In this document: one piece after another, positions 48,236-59,782 of the stretch
Position numbering within the stretch: the stretch's first letter is position 1
Layout of the letters: the number at the start of each line of letters is the position of its first letter
From: Isoetes taiwanensis
Lineage: Eukaryota; Streptophyta; Lycopodiopsida; Isoetales; Isoetaceae
Assembly (NCBI GenBank): GCA_021234155.1
Contig: JAJEKV010000049.1
Location: forward strand, 10,208,292-10,272,291
Reading direction: 5' to 3'
DNA: 64,000 nt
The notes under the pieces: model-generated
Databases searched by the model: none
Seen by the model: only the letters and a program-made list of their open reading frames with translations
What the model was told of the DNA's origin: nothing
Program-made: the position numbers and the translations under genes

Positions 48236-48584
48236 AAGGCGCAATCTAACAGCCCTTTTATGAGACCATCCATAGCTTTGCCACTGGAGCAGCTTAGATC
48301 CAGATCCACCGGAGGATAAGGAACCCCGAACTGCAAGTCCCCATGCCCCAGATCTATCCACTAGTAACACCAAGTTTGTGGCGTTTGCGCTTATTAAATG
48401 TGTCTTCAAACTTTTCTGTATCCAAAAGATGGACCCTTGCCTGCTGCAAAATGTCAAATGTACCGTTTAAAAGAGATTTGTTGGGTGATGATGGGAACTA
48501 CTTTAGGCAGTGTAGAATCTATTTATACGTTTCCATTTCCATTGTAGAGCATATCATATTTTCCTGTTTGGTCTCCTCAGTAGC

Positions 48585-51018
48585 CGAGCAGGTCCCAAAT
48601 TTGAGCCCCTGGCAGAGGACGTCTTGCAATTGAACCCTGCAGAAGTGGCTTGACCAAGGATATCAGATGACAACCATATTTTACGTCTTCCAGCCGCTGC
48701 ACTTGTAGACAGGAGAACCAAGGGGGCGGCTCTAGTGTGGTGGATTACGTGCTGGCAGAGGAACATGATTTGCACCTGATTACCCATTTTTGTATTGGAA
48801 CAAACAATCGGGACGAGGAAGTGGACTCCGACCACCAGCCCCTTTTCTTGCATGTAAATTGGCAGGCTCCCCGTGCATCCCTTGCCTCAACACCCCAGGT
48901 GCCCCGGCTGCACCTGGATTATGACCGTGTAGAGGCCTATGCCCGGATGCTTGAGCATGACCTGGAGGGACTACTACAGCTTCCCACACTTCAGCAGCAA
49001 TCTGTCCAGCTAACTCACCTGCTTCTGATAGCCACTAAAAGATGCTTTGGGAGAGGCCACTCACGGACCTCGGGCGCTACCACCTTTTCCCGCAACCGAT
49101 GGTTCGATGATGAGTGTCGGGAGATCAAATGCGCACTTCGACAAGTCACTGATCCCACCTTCCGCCCATAGGCCATCAGTCAATACCGCTCCTTCCTCAA
49201 GAACAAGAAAGCCAGATACCTCGCAGAGCACCAGCAACAGATGTTCGGTCTCCTGGATCAGCATCCCAAGACATTCTGGAGAAAGGTATTGAGCAAGGCT
49301 ACACAACCCACAGGGAACATCATCTCGGAGCAATGCGTACAGTACTTGCAATAGCTTTACGATCCAGTCAATGACCGGGCAACAGTGCCTCCACAGATGG
49401 TCCTGGCATTGGTCATCACAAAGGGGGATGTCATCATGGGCCTGCAATGCCTAGCTAATGGGATTTTGGCTGGCAAATGGTCTATCACAATGGCGCTATA
49501 GACAGTACACCCAAGCCATGAAATATGAGCATGCCAAAATAACATTCCTTCCTGATCTAGTATAGAAAAATTATAGGTGAATGTTTGGCCCATTTGAATA
49601 GGGCATTGTGTTACCATAGCAGGGCCATCAGACCACTCTAATTGCCTCTGTTTTACTCCATGCCTGCATAGAAAACCAAATTCAGATCTTAGCATTTTTG
49701 CTTCTTAATCTACCAAAAAAACCAAGTTTAGCACTTTACCAATGTATTGTCATATTGCCTTCTAAAGTGGGCTGGGCCTCCAATGGTGCCTGTCCTCACG
49801 GCTCTATTCAATAAAGCATTGCAAGAAGGCTTCCCTTCGCAGTGGACCACTAGTAGAATTATGCCCATATACAAGGCAGGTGACCCTCGATGCCCAGCCA
49901 ATTGTCACACTATTATGGTCAGCTCTCTCTTTGCAAAATTGTTGGCTGGCATCCTTGAGCAGCGGCTGACGATATGGGAAGAAGAGGCAGAGGTGCATGC
50001 TCTGATACAGGCAGGCTTCCGCCTCGGGCATTCCACCATTGACAATATTTTCACTGTGTGCACATTGATTGAGAATAGCAGGAATCGCCAATAAAACCTG
50101 TATTGTTGTTTCGTGGATTTCGCAAAGGTTTTTGACACAGTGCCCCGGGACAAGTTATGGGATAGATTGCGGCAGCTAGGGACCCACGTTGACTTGTAGA
50201 ATGCAATATACAGGCTATACGAGGCATGCTCAGGATGTCTCACATCATGAGGACAACCGGTAGTCAATAGTATTGGAGTACGTCAGGGTTGCCCCCTCTC
50301 CCCCACACTCTTTGGCCTATACATTGATCAGCTAGAAGATTAGCTTTCTAAGCACAGAGGTGCGGGCTCGCATAATCCGACAACTTATATATGCTGACGA
50401 TGTAGACCTCCTGGCCTATACTCCAGAGGACATGCAACGTCACCTGGATGTTCTCGACACTTTTTGCCAGTTCACTGGCATGTGAGTTAACTTGGCCAAA
50501 ACTAGGGTGCTGCTAGTTTCGTCATCCTGTCAGCCAAGGCTTCCCTCATTCACTTACCATGGACAAGATGTGGAGGTGGCTCCAACCTATAAGTATTTGG
50601 GGATCGAGTTCTCTACTACCACCCATTGGGATGCTGCCATCAGGTTGCGTGTCATGACGGGTTGGAAAGCACTATATGCCATGCAGAGCAACAGCCATAA
50701 GGCAGTTGTATGTCTAGGGCCACCAGTCACACCTGTTTAGGGCCTTGGTCGAGCCGGTTCTCCTGTACGGGGCAGAGGTGTGGGTCCTATGATATTCCTC
50801 ACCACCTGGAATGACCTCGAGCAGGTGCAGAAAGCCTTCTTGGCACGAGCCCTTGGAGTAAAATCCACAGTTCCATACCAGATCCTACTCTAGGAGACAG
50901 GTTTTATACCCCTTCAAAGGGTTGCATTGGAACGCCATATTATTTACTTCCAGAAGGTGGTCTCTATGGGTATACACATTTGCCCAACCTTGCTTTGGCC
51001 GTAGCAATGGGTCCCCAA
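48585..51018 (+). mobile_element. Decayed LINE (endonuclease C-term, linker, RT)
   Basis: Plus-strand blocks in order: SVVDYVLAEEH..SDHQPL (endonuclease end), FSRNRWFDDECRE (linker), KWAGPPMVPVL..FPSQWTTSRIMPIYK, QAGFRLGHSTIDN, CCFVDFAKVFDTVP, VRQGCPLSPTLFGLY, and the catalytic LIYADDVDLLAY (about 50385-50415), then YKYLGIEFS. Many in-frame TAG stops. It is interrupted by a laccase fragment near 49480-49745 and cut off at 51018 by the chromovirus LTR, so both are younger. Confidence 0.8.
49489..49690 (-). pseudogene. Laccase exon fragment inside the LINE
   Basis: The minus-strand translation reads RHGVKQRQLEWSDGPAMVTQ, then CPIQMGQTFTYNF, LDQEGMLFWHAHISW and TVYSAIVI. These are the first cupredoxin domain of plant laccases, including the WHAH copper-binding block. 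A good acceptor (TTCTATGCAG, minus) stands before the HGV codons, so genomic DNA rather than spliced RNA was the source. It is about 60 codons, with LINE sequence on both sides. Laccases oxidise monolignols in the wall; this piece cannot. Confidence 0.8.
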
Positions 51019-52524
51019 TGTGACGTCCCCTACTCGTATACGATGCCCGCACCGTATACAAACAGGAGTTCATCCCCCGCACCAGCTCCACACTGATACA
51101 GGGCCCTCTACGTATCATTGTGATCATCTAGAATCCACAGTGGGAAGAGTGAAGGGGTCATTTACCCCGTCTTCCTCAGGGTCTACCTAGCTGCGGACGC
51201 GTAAACATACATGTCAGTAACATAACATCATATATCCACCCCGAAGGGTGGTCCATCACATCTGCATAGACAAAGATCAGCACAATACATATGGGAAATC
51301 CTACCCAAGGCTCAGACTCAAAGGGATGGCCCGGCGGCTTGGGTCTCCGTGAGTTCATTGCGCATGCGCATGGGGAATTCATGGCAATGGATTGGGGCGG
51401 CATAAGAACGTGGCTTAGGGTTGTCCACACCATCCGCCCTCCCACATGCACACTTTGCGTAGGTTGAAAAGTGTTGGGACTCCGATCAGCCCAGCCCGCC
51501 GGGTGCGTAGCGGAGGGGCTACTCCCGGGTTACATCTCCCCAGCCCGATGGGGCGGTAGGGATCACTCCCACCCGAGATCTACATGCTGACCCAAGGTGA
51601 CTAGAGGGCCACTGCCCTTATTCGACTTAACCCACTGGAAGGTGAACTCCACCCCACGGGTGTCGAGCCCATGCCTTGCCCACACTCAGTGGCAAGCCAT
51701 TAGACCTAGTCACTCCCGATCCCGGTGGCCTTACACACCGGAGGGATCGGTCAAGGGTCAGAACACGAACCTCGTTCTGAGCCAGTCTGGTCCCTTCACC
51801 CACAACCAGGTGGGGTTCTTGTACACAGGCCGAAGTCTAGTAATGCAATAAGAGGGACCAACTAGGAGCATCATCTACTAAGCTTTAAGTTTCTACCCCC
51901 CTTCCCAATACAATGAGTTCACAGAATCCATCCGTCCACCATATCAACATAATAAATAATAAAGAACTAATCTATCTCATAGAGTTAGGTTCTTTAGTTA
52001 AGTCAATCTCGGGATCTACTTGGCTGCTAGGGGTGATCTAATAGGCTAAACCTACTGATTCGAAGGCTAGAGTAAGGTTTATGCTATTTGATCGACCAAA
52101 TACCTGATCCCTGGTTCACTCCTCTTGATCCGAAGGCGTCCATGTCCTTGTTCTGCTTCGGGATGCGGTCGGAGGGATGATCTGACTAGCTGGGGCGCAC
52201 ATGCAGATCGTGGGAGTTGGAATTGACTCCTCAGGCGCGCGAATCGGAGCTCGGAAGGTCTGTGGCCGAAAAGGGAACGTTAGGGTTTCATGCCTTATGT
52301 AGGCTATCAGTTAGGTGTTAGGGTTTCCATGACCCTTGGTCTACCTTTAATGGGTTAAAGGTCTAAAGGTGCGCGCATTGCTAAGTGTGCGCACCATTGC
52401 AAGTTGCCCCCTAGGGCATCCTTGCTTAGGTATGTGTCGGCGTACACGTCGACTAGACGACGTGTACGCGTGACGCGCAGTACGGTATACGTCTTGAGAC
52501 CGTATATCGTACTGGAACGTCACA
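51019..52524 (-). repeat. 3' LTR, 1506 bp
   Basis: Starts TGTGACGT and ends ACGTCACA, an 8-bp palindromic pair enclosing canonical TG..CA. It is a direct repeat of 62526-64000, with many small differences and indels, clustered in GC-rich spots. It is the 3' LTR because PPT and chromodomain adjoin its right edge. Confidence 0.9.
52440..52469. other. Hairpin near LTR end
   Basis: Arms GCGTACACGTCG and CGACGTGTACGC around a six-base loop, followed by a second inverted repeat (52479-52514). In the other LTR the second arm is replaced from about 63954 on, so the hairpin is lost there. Confidence 0.7.
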
Positions 52525-52538
52525 TTCTCCCCACCTTG
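52525..52538 (-). other. Polypurine tract
   Basis: Minus strand CAAGGTGGGGAGAA lies directly against the 3' LTR, as expected for plus-strand priming. The same 14-mer recurs at 52565-52578, giving a duplicated PPT. Confidence 0.8.
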
Positions 52539-52578
52539 AATTGATGTTGTCCGCAGCATCGTGGTTCTCCCCACCTTG

Positions 52579-53349
52579 GGATCTGCTTATCCTGCAATTA
52601 ACCTCATGCATACGATATACTTATTATTACATTTATACATTTAATAGAATTACTTTAAGGTAATTTTTACAGGACATTATTGAACTATTATTCAATCAAA
52701 TGCTTAATTATTCGCATGTTATTACAACGATTATTCAAATTTTATTATATATACTATTATTCTTCGAGGTACTTCTTTCTTCCTTGCAACACTTTAGACA
52801 AAATTGTGTTGCAAGTCTTCGTAGTCCGACCTCCTAGCCCTCCGGAGCGCTCTATTGGCCTGCAGGTCACACTACGTTAGTACCATATTTAATTATTTAT
52901 AAAGTTTTGGTTATATGGTGACCACCCCACCTATCTACATGGATGCATGGCTAATCTCCCGGCGTAGGAAGAGGGTGATTCTTCCATTATGGCCGTGGAG
53001 ACAGCGCCTATATGCCTATATGCCACTCATGCCTACACCTTTAGTTGCCCAGCGTGGAGGATAGGTCCTTCCCGTATATGGGGCGTGAAGGCTAGATTCC
53101 TCCTATCAAAACATATATGGGGCTAGAGGTGCTTTTCCTATCAATGCATTCCTTAATGACCTCCTTTCTCTCGAGGTCGTCTACTTCCGTGGGACAGAAG
53201 TAGACTTTCCAAGCGGCACCGCAGTCATGCCTACATTGACATTACACCACGTCCTAGAGATCACCGTAGTAATCTCATCATCGGTTACAACGCATGCAAC
53301 CCTTACCCCATAGGTTGCATGCGTAGATTATACCTAACTAGGCAAGCTG
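52579..53349. other. Non-coding region between pol and PPT
   Basis: No ORF of note between the end of the chromodomain frame and the polypurine tract. It includes AT-rich and GC-rich blocks of unknown role. Confidence 0.5.
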
Positions 53350-53990
53350 TTAATCTACACAAATCGACATGCCTGAGCCAATTTCTTCGGAGATGACTTT
53401 GCCGTCCCATTGCTCCATAAACTGTGGGTACTGTTTTTCCAGATCTCTTTTAAGTACCCATGTTGCGTCTTCCACCGGCAAGTGTTTCCACTTGACCAAG
53501 TATTGGAGGAACTCCGATCTCCTTGTTTTCTTGAATGCTTTGTCAAGAATTAGCTCTGGAACTATTTCCAACTGCTCCTCTGTCATTTCCAACATCGTTG
53601 GGGTGTCCAGGATTTCATCTGGGTTGGGAGTGTGCTTCTTCAGCAAACTCACGTGGAAGACTTTGTGGATCTTTAAGTGTGCTGGCAAGTCTAATCTGTA
53701 GGATTGGTTACCCACTCTCTTGACTATTTTGAATGGTCCAGCCCACCTTGGAGCAAGTTTCTTGCAATTCCCGGCGCGAGCTTCGCTTTTCACCTTTGAT
53801 CTTGAGCCACACATTGTCGCCAACTTCAAACCGCCTCGACTGCTCGATGCTTGTCGGCGATGCTCTTTTGACGACTCCTTGCTGCTAGGAGATATCCCCG
53901 TACTTCTTCTACGAGCTGCTGCATGTCGCTCAGCATTTGTTGGGAGACCTCCACTTTTGACACGGGGTTGTGCCAAGTGTCTGGAGTTAG
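53350..53990 (-). pseudogene. Integrase C terminus with chromodomain
   Basis: The ORF has APRWAGPFKIVKRVGNQSY (GPF/Y module), LKIHKVFHVSLLKK, then a chromodomain (PELILDK.., FLQYLVKWKHLPVEDATW, ..LEKQYPQFMEQW). Chromodomains read methylated histone tails and steer integration to heterochromatin. The Trp of VKWK is kept, but the position of the third cage aromatic is Leu (HLP), so classical H3K9me binding may be weakened, as in some centromere-directed chromoviruses. The N-terminal part is in a shifted frame. Confidence 0.9.
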
Positions 53991-54640
53991 GCATTGGTAG
54001 CCGTAGTTGATCATGAACGGCGACATTTGGGATGATTCCCGCTTGGTGCTATTGCACATAAACTCCACCAAGTGAATAAATTCCTCCCACATACCTTGCT
54101 TGTTCCAGACATAGTTTGAACATGTCTTCCAAAATTCTATTGACACGCCTCGTTTGCCCATCCGTCTGTGGATGATAGGTCGTGCTCATGGATAGCTTCG
54201 TCCCAATCGTTGTGAAGAGATCTTGCGGAAAGATGAACCGGATCTCGGTCGGAAATAATTTCCCTTGGCATGCCATGAAGTCTGAAAATCTCTTTGGTGA
54301 AGAGTTTTGCCGTGTCCATAGCTGTGTCCGTGGTCCTGCAAGGCACAAAATGGGCCATCTTCGACAACTTGTCGACTACGACCATCAAGGCATCCTTACC
54401 TCTTCTTGTTCTTGGCGGTCTGTTATAAAATCCATCTTTGACGACTTCCCACTTAGCGCGTTTGGTACAGCTAATGGTTCCAAAGCACTGAATTCGAAGT
54501 TGCTCTCGCCTTCGTTTGTCGGCATAGTCGACACTCCTTGATGTGGCGAAGCTATCCGCTTCTTCATTCCTGGCCAATAGTAGCTGCTACGCACTTTGAA
54601 ATATGTCTTCATGAATCCTGCGTGGCCCAGCTATTGGGCT
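53991..54640 (-). pseudogene. Integrase core
   Basis: Fragments in several frames: GHAGFMKTYFKVRSSYYWPG (zinc-binding end), MDFITDRQ (first Asp), DALMVVVDKLSKMAHFVPC, GMPREIISDRDP (second Asp), STTYHPQTDGQT. The catalytic Glu after GQT is an Arg codon (AGG), so the DDE triad is broken, besides several frameshifts. Confidence 0.85.
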
Positions 54641-55111
54641 TTTGTTAGGGTGTCGTGGAGGATCAACTTTCTTACTCCGGATGATTCCCAGACACACAAC
54701 TTGTTCTTATGGTATAGGAGGTTACCTTCCTTTTTAAAGTTTTTGAAGGTTTCCCTCTCCTTGTCCGTTCTCGCTTCCTTGGACAAGCTTGCCCATACTT
54801 CTTTGAACTCCTCATCCGTTGGCAAGGTTTCTTCTATCTTTTTTCCCGAAATCTCCAAGAGCGTCGAGATTGCATTGCGATTATACTCACGGTTGTCGGT
54901 GGATGCCTTGAAAGCGCATCTGCTACCACATTAAGCTTCCCGGTTTGTAGACTATCTCAAAGTCGTTACTCCTCAAGAAATTCCATCCACCTTCTGCGCC
55001 TCAGTTGAGATGTGGTTGCGTGAATAATCGTGTTGGAGGCTCGGTGATGATGTGTCCAACTAGAATTTCCTCCCTAGGAGGTAATGCCTCCGATTCTCAA
55101 TGCCGACAACG
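54641..55111 (-). pseudogene. RNase H end and tether
   Basis: Between RT and integrase, with a readable 54631-54858 segment (LLYHKNKLCV.., LILHDTLTKAQ) that leads into the integrase zinc region. The RNase H core is badly frame-shifted here. Confidence 0.6.
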
Positions 55112-56395
55112 CTAGCAGCTCTTGATCATCGCGTCGGGTAACGCTTGTTTTGCGTCGTTCATTTTCCTTGAGTCGCACGCTATTACCCGCTCTTCTTGCA
55201 TCAAAGATCGCACTGTGGCTATCTTGCTTGCATCCGTTGCCACTAACTTATCCTTCTCCGGGTCTGGCAGGGTCAAGACGGGGGCGGTTGTCAAGGCTTC
55301 CTTCAACAACTCAAATCCTGCTTGGGCCTTCTTGAGCCAATGGTCTGCCCAATTTTTTACTTTCTCCGCCTTTGTTAAGTCCGTCAGTGGGGCTGCTATC
55401 TTTGCGAAGTTCTTTACGAACTTCCTGTAATACCCTGCTAGGCCAAGGAAACTTCTGACCTCATGGACGTTCTTTGGTGCCGGCCATTGGATTACTGCTT
55501 CGATCTTGGCGGGGTCTGTCGAGATTCCTTCTGCTGAAATCACATGACCGAGGTATTCCACCTTCTCTGCTGCGAAGTGACACTTCGACAACTTGGCATA
55601 CAACTGATGCTTCCTTAACTTCTCGAGCACCTTCCTGACGTGCTGAGCATGCTCTTGAATGGATTTACTGTACACCAGAATGTCGTCGAAGAATACTATG
55701 ACAAAGGTGTCTAAGTATTCTCTGAAGATGTCGTTCATGAGTCTCATGAACGTAGCTGGGGCGTTGGATAGCCCAAATGGCATTACGGTGAATTCATAAT
55801 GCCCATACCTGGTCCTGAAGGCCGTTTTGTGGATGTCCTCTTCTTTTATTCTGATCTGGTGATACCCTGATCTTAGGTCGATCTTGGAGAAGACCTTTGC
55901 GCCTTGGAGCTGATCCATCAAGTCATCTGATCTGGGAAGTGCGTATTTGTTCTTGATAGTGTGCTTGTTCAATTGTCTGTAATCTATGCACATCCTCAAA
56001 CTTCCATCCTTCTTCTTGACAAAGAGGATGGGTGCCCCAAATGGTGAGACACTAGGCCTGATGAAGCCTAGATCGAGCAATTCTTGTAGCTGCTTCTTCA
56101 GCTCCGTGAGTTCATGTGTGGTCATTCTATATGGGGCTTTGCTTGTCGGCTTGGTCCCTGGCTCGAGTGCTATCTCACACTCTACTCCCCTGTAAGGAGG
56201 AAGTTTCTCGATCTCATCTGGAAAGAGATCGTGGAACTCCGTAATCAAGTTGGTGATTGGCTTGGGTAACTTGCCGAGCGCCTTGTCTTCCTTGCTTTCT
56301 TCCGACTCTTGTTCCTCCATCTCGAGTTTGAAGATGTATGCTACCTTCTCGCTCCTTATAGATTTGAGCAGTTTCTTAACGGACATACATTGCAT
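55112..56395 (-). CDS. Reverse transcriptase, with start of RNase H
   Basis: 427 open codons with all Ty3/gypsy RT blocks: [55 protein letters not shown], the catalytic [16 protein letters not shown]-type block ([10 protein letters not shown]), and [12 protein letters not shown], then VATDAS, the first RNase H motif. It is the only long intact stretch of pol. The frame is lost inside RNase H. Confidence 0.95.
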   Translation of the reverse strand: MQCMSVKKLLKSIRSEKVAYIFKLEMEEQESEESKEDKALGKLPKPITNLITEFHDLFPDEIEKLPPYRGVECEIALEPGTKPTSKAPYRMTTHELTELKKQLQELLDLGFIRPSVSPFGAPILFVKKKDGSLRMCIDYRQLNKHTIKNKYALPRSDDLMDQLQGAKVFSKIDLRSGYHQIRIKEEDIHKTAFRTRYGHYEFTVMPFGLSNAPATFMRLMNDIFREYLDTFVIVFFDDILVYSKSIQEHAQHVRKVLEKLRKHQLYAKLSKCHFAAEKVEYLGHVISAEGISTDPAKIEAVIQWPAPKNVHEVRSFLGLAGYYRKFVKNFAKIAAPLTDLTKAEKVKNWADHWLKKAQAGFELLKEALTTAPVLTLPDPEKDKLVATDASKIATVRSLMQEERVIACDSRKMNDAKQALPDAMIKSC

Positions 56396-56422
56396 GATGG
56401 GGGTAACTTCTTTACAATGATC

Positions 56423-56740
56423 TCAATGGCTTTTCCGTTCGGGCGTTGGGAAGGTCACCTTCCGCTTCCCACAATCGATGATGGCCCCTTCTGGCCCAAG
56501 GTACTCCATTCCAACAATCAAGTCGTATTTGCCAATGCCCATTACTTCTGCCCCCATCTGGATACTAATCCCTGGCAAGTCAATGTCGAAGTTGATTCTC
56601 TTCCCAGCTGTATGTCTTATTGCTCCGTTTGCCAAGATTACGGGCCTTGGTTTGGACTTTAGGGGTTTCGGTTTCAGCATTTCAACCATCCTTGGGGATC
56701 GCGAAGTTATAGCTACTTCCTCGAGTCTATCAAGACTATG
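56423..56740 (-). pseudogene. Aspartic protease region
   Basis: Contains DIDLPGISIQ, KYDLIVGMEYLGPEGAIIDC and KRKVTF, the C-terminal half of gypsy proteases ('D.IlGmdWL...a.IdC....v.f'). The catalytic D-S/T-G motif should lie just upstream, near 56740, but is not readable in this frame. Confidence 0.75.
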
Positions 56741-56797
56741 AAGGATTTGGCCTTTGCCTTCCCTCTTGTGGGTGATTACCTTATCTTGGTCTCTACA

Positions 56798-58059
56798 TTA
56801 CGTATCTATGGCGGCGAAGATGTGGCACTCACCACGAATGTAATCAGCGTGCCTCCTGCCCCCTCGTCGACGGAGTGTCCCATCCGCCAACTCTGCCCGG
56901 TACGAGCTCATAACAAATGGGCAATTTGCTGTTCGGTGGCCCGGCTGGAAACATCTGGGAAGCAGAGCTGCTTCTCCATGCATTCCTGTCTTTTCTCCTT
57001 GGGCACCGTCCTGCTTTCGAGTAATTGGATCCTTCCTGTTTGTCCTTGAAGGACACCTGCTTTCTTTCCTGTTGTTTCCCCTGGTTTGCTATTGTATGGG
57101 GACTTTCTTTGGGCTTGGGCCGGCTGCCCTAGGGCTGTAGCTTCTTCGTTGCTTTCCCTTTATCCCGATAGTATGGCTGTCTCGCGTATTGGCCTTTCTG
57201 CGGCCCCGATCCTTACAAACCAATTGCCTTGGACTCCAGCCGGAACAATCGCTCGGGGTCTATTGCCCGTACTAGTTTCCTGAGTTCTTCATTCAGCCCT
57301 TCTATGTAGCTTTCCACGGCGTGTTTCTCGCTTCGGCCGCACATATAGCCTTAGTCTCATAAACTCCTCGGTTAATATACGCACCGTTTTGTATCCTAAC
57401 CGCAATCTGTAAAACTGCTGCATCATGTTCGACTTGTGTTCTCGAGGGACATAGTGTTTCTTGAAAGCTTTTGAGAACTTCTTGAAGCGGCATGCGTCTC
57501 TGCTCAACCCATGGGCCTTGGCATAGCCTTTCCACCATATCGTCGCGGCTCCTTTTCGGGTTGTTTATGCGCCACCACGCCTTTGTCTTTGTCCTTCATG
57601 CCGTAGGGCGTTACGCATTCACTCATTTCATCCGACCATGCCTCTCCTCTAAGCGGGATCTGTTCTCGCCCGAGAATTGTTCGAAGTTCGGACTTTCCAC
57701 ACATTACCGAAAGGCTTTGAGTCCACCTTCTTCTGGTAATCGAGGGTCTTAGTGTCCTTCTGCCTTCCGTCTCTACGGTCCTGCGCCTGCTCGGCCTCTT
57801 TTTCGGACTCAGAGTCCGAAGTTGAGCTTGATTCGGAGGTCTCTGTGCTAGGGGACCTCCTTCTCTTACTCCTCCTCTTGTCTTTCCCCGACTTTCGGGG
57901 TGTCGTTTGTGGCCCGGATGATGCTTGGGCTGCTAGTAGGGCCTTTATCTGGTCCAGGTCTATTCGCATCTGCGACAACTCTTCTTCTGGTGTCATGGGG
58001 CCATATCCCTCGAAGAGGTTCCTTTGAAGGGGTTGCCTGTCAGGAGTCTCTTCGTCCAT
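56798..58059 (-). pseudogene. Gag (capsid and zinc knuckle), frame-shifted
   Basis: 57649-58059 is a charged N-terminal part (MTPEEELSQMRIDLDQIKAL, then Arg/Lys/Ser-rich). 57289-57507 carries the capsid block FKKFSKAFKKHYVPREHKSN, QQFYRLRLG. 56798-56983 holds a partial CCHC knuckle (CFQPGHRTANC, first Cys position changed). At least three frameshifts. Confidence 0.8.
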
Positions 58060-58300
58060 GTTGGGCCTCCTGTTTTTTTTCGGCCAGTTCGTTGTTCTCT
58101 ATCTGCCACCACGGTTGGTTATTATGGTCGTATGGTTAGTTTTATTTGTTCTCTTGGCTTTATATGTGATGTTGGTATAATTGTGGGGGAACAAAATTAC
58201 ATCAACAAAACATTCCAAGTGCAAAAAGGACAAAGAAGTTATATTCATATTTTATAATATGCTAATACAAAATTAAAACTTCCGGGATCAAGATTGCTAA

Positions 58301-59551
58301 CTAATCTTGATGTCGCCGGTAGGATGGATTGTCCTCTAGGAACTTCTTCACTTGGACTGTTCCCACTGAATGACCCAAGTTCCTAAGGACGTTGACTGAC
58401 GATCCACCCTGCAAGGCTCTCGCCAGTTCTTCTACTCTGCGTTCGGAGGTGTAGGCTGCGGTTACTGCTAGCCTTCCTTGCCGCCTGTAGGGTATGGCGA
58501 AGTCAAAAACATCGAGTGCTACTGCTCTCTTCACCAGGATGGCATACTCGGTGTTGAGGGGCAACCGCGCATGCCGGCCAAATCCTGAGAGCGCAATTAG
58601 CATCGATACTCCTTCCTCGCCTCTGGGGGTGAACTTGCGGTGAATTACCGCTATTCTTCCATCCATCAGCAGGGGGAGGTAATATCGCAACGACCTGTCG
58701 TTGCGAGATGGGTCCTCGGCCGCTCGGTATCCGGCTCTGTGTCTTCCCGCAAAATCATCAACCTCTACCGTGGTGAGCTCCCTGTAGTCCCTAACTGTTG
58801 CTGAAGCTCTCCTGAGGTCGAATTCACCTCTTCTTTCCCGGGGAGGCGTTGCCGAAGAGCTTGCTGTTAAGATGTTCGATGTCGCGTGGCGAATCCCCAT
58901 CTGTTCCTGAAGAGCTAGGAACTCTTCCTCCGTCGGTAGTCTATTTGCGGCCTCATCTGCCTCCATCATTTGCCTGATGCCGCTGTAGGCTTGAATGTCG
59001 GAAGTCGACTCTCCTGTGTAAGTGTCGGCTTCCCTTATTTGGAGCGGAAAGTCAGATGCTCCTCGGACGATGAAGTCGTCCAGGTCCGTTCTTCGGAGTT
59101 GGTGCAGCAACTCTTCAGGTCGGTACTCCCTTTCTCTGCACTCCGGGAGGTTTTGGATGTCGCTTAAAAGCAAAAATTCCTCTCCCTCGACAATAATGGG
59201 GGCTAGGCTTGTAATGCCTAGCCCAAGGGGGGGCGCGACTCTAGGAGTTTGCCGGCTTCTTTCGAAGTCCTGCCACTCTTGTTCTGCTTGTCGCCGCTCC
59301 TCTGCTGGGTCGAGCTCGACATAGTCTTCCTCCTCTTCTGATTCTTGTTCTTCTGAGTCCTCCTCTTCTTTTCCTTCCTGCTCCTGTTCATATTGCGTAA
59401 GGAGCCGTTGTTCTGCTGCTATGGCTATTGGGTCGACGTCCATGGGGGGAATGGAGGTTTCTCCCACAATGTTCTCGGCACGATGGGTAAGAAAAATTGC
59501 CAAGGCAGTGTTGAAAGAGAAATATTTGGTCCTATTAACAGTTAGGACCAT
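58301..59551 (-). CDS. Intact 416-codon ORF of unknown function
   Basis: ATG at 59549-59551, stop at 58301, no interruption. It has an N-terminal MDVDPIAIAAEQRLL stretch, a strongly acidic Glu tract (residues ~58-95), then mixed alpha/beta-like sequence ending in TAAYTSERRVEELARALQ..KKFLEDNPSYRRHQD. I recognise no domain. It lies upstream of gag on the same strand. It is the only long accessory ORF that stayed open while gag-pol decayed; whether by selection or chance is unclear. It could be an extra nucleic-acid or capsid-associated protein. Confidence 0.6.
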   Translation of the reverse strand: MVLTVNRTKYFSFNTALAIFLTHRAENIVGETSIPPMDVDPIAIAAEQRLLTQYEQEQEGKEEEDSEEQESEEEEDYVELDPAEERRQAEQEWQDFERSRQTPRVAPPLGLGITSLAPIIVEGEEFLLLSDIQNLPECREREYRPEELLHQLRRTDLDDFIVRGASDFPLQIREADTYTGESTSDIQAYSGIRQMMEADEAANRLPTEEEFLALQEQMGIRHATSNILTASSSATPPRERRGEFDLRRASATVRDYRELTTVEVDDFAGRHRAGYRAAEDPSRNDRSLRYYLPLLMDGRIAVIHRKFTPRGEEGVSMLIALSGFGRHARLPLNTEYAILVKRAVALDVFDFAIPYRRQGRLAVTAAYTSERRVEELARALQGGSSVNVLRNLGHSVGTVQVKKFLEDNPSYRRHQD

Positions 59552-59782
59552 TGGCTTGGCCGGGTGTCTTATTTAGCGCCTTGTTTGTCAAGTATTTGGC
59601 AATGTTTGGAACATTACCTAAAGCTGCTTGCAGGGATTGCCTAGGAACAAAGTACCCTATGCAAGGTGGGAGCTGCACTAGTCTTTGGTTCTACCCTAGC
59701 TTGGAATTCGACACAGGACTCTCTTTTGTAGGCTGGGGTTGCGTCGCGAGTTGCTTGGACATCTACCTCTTTCCAGGAAGAC

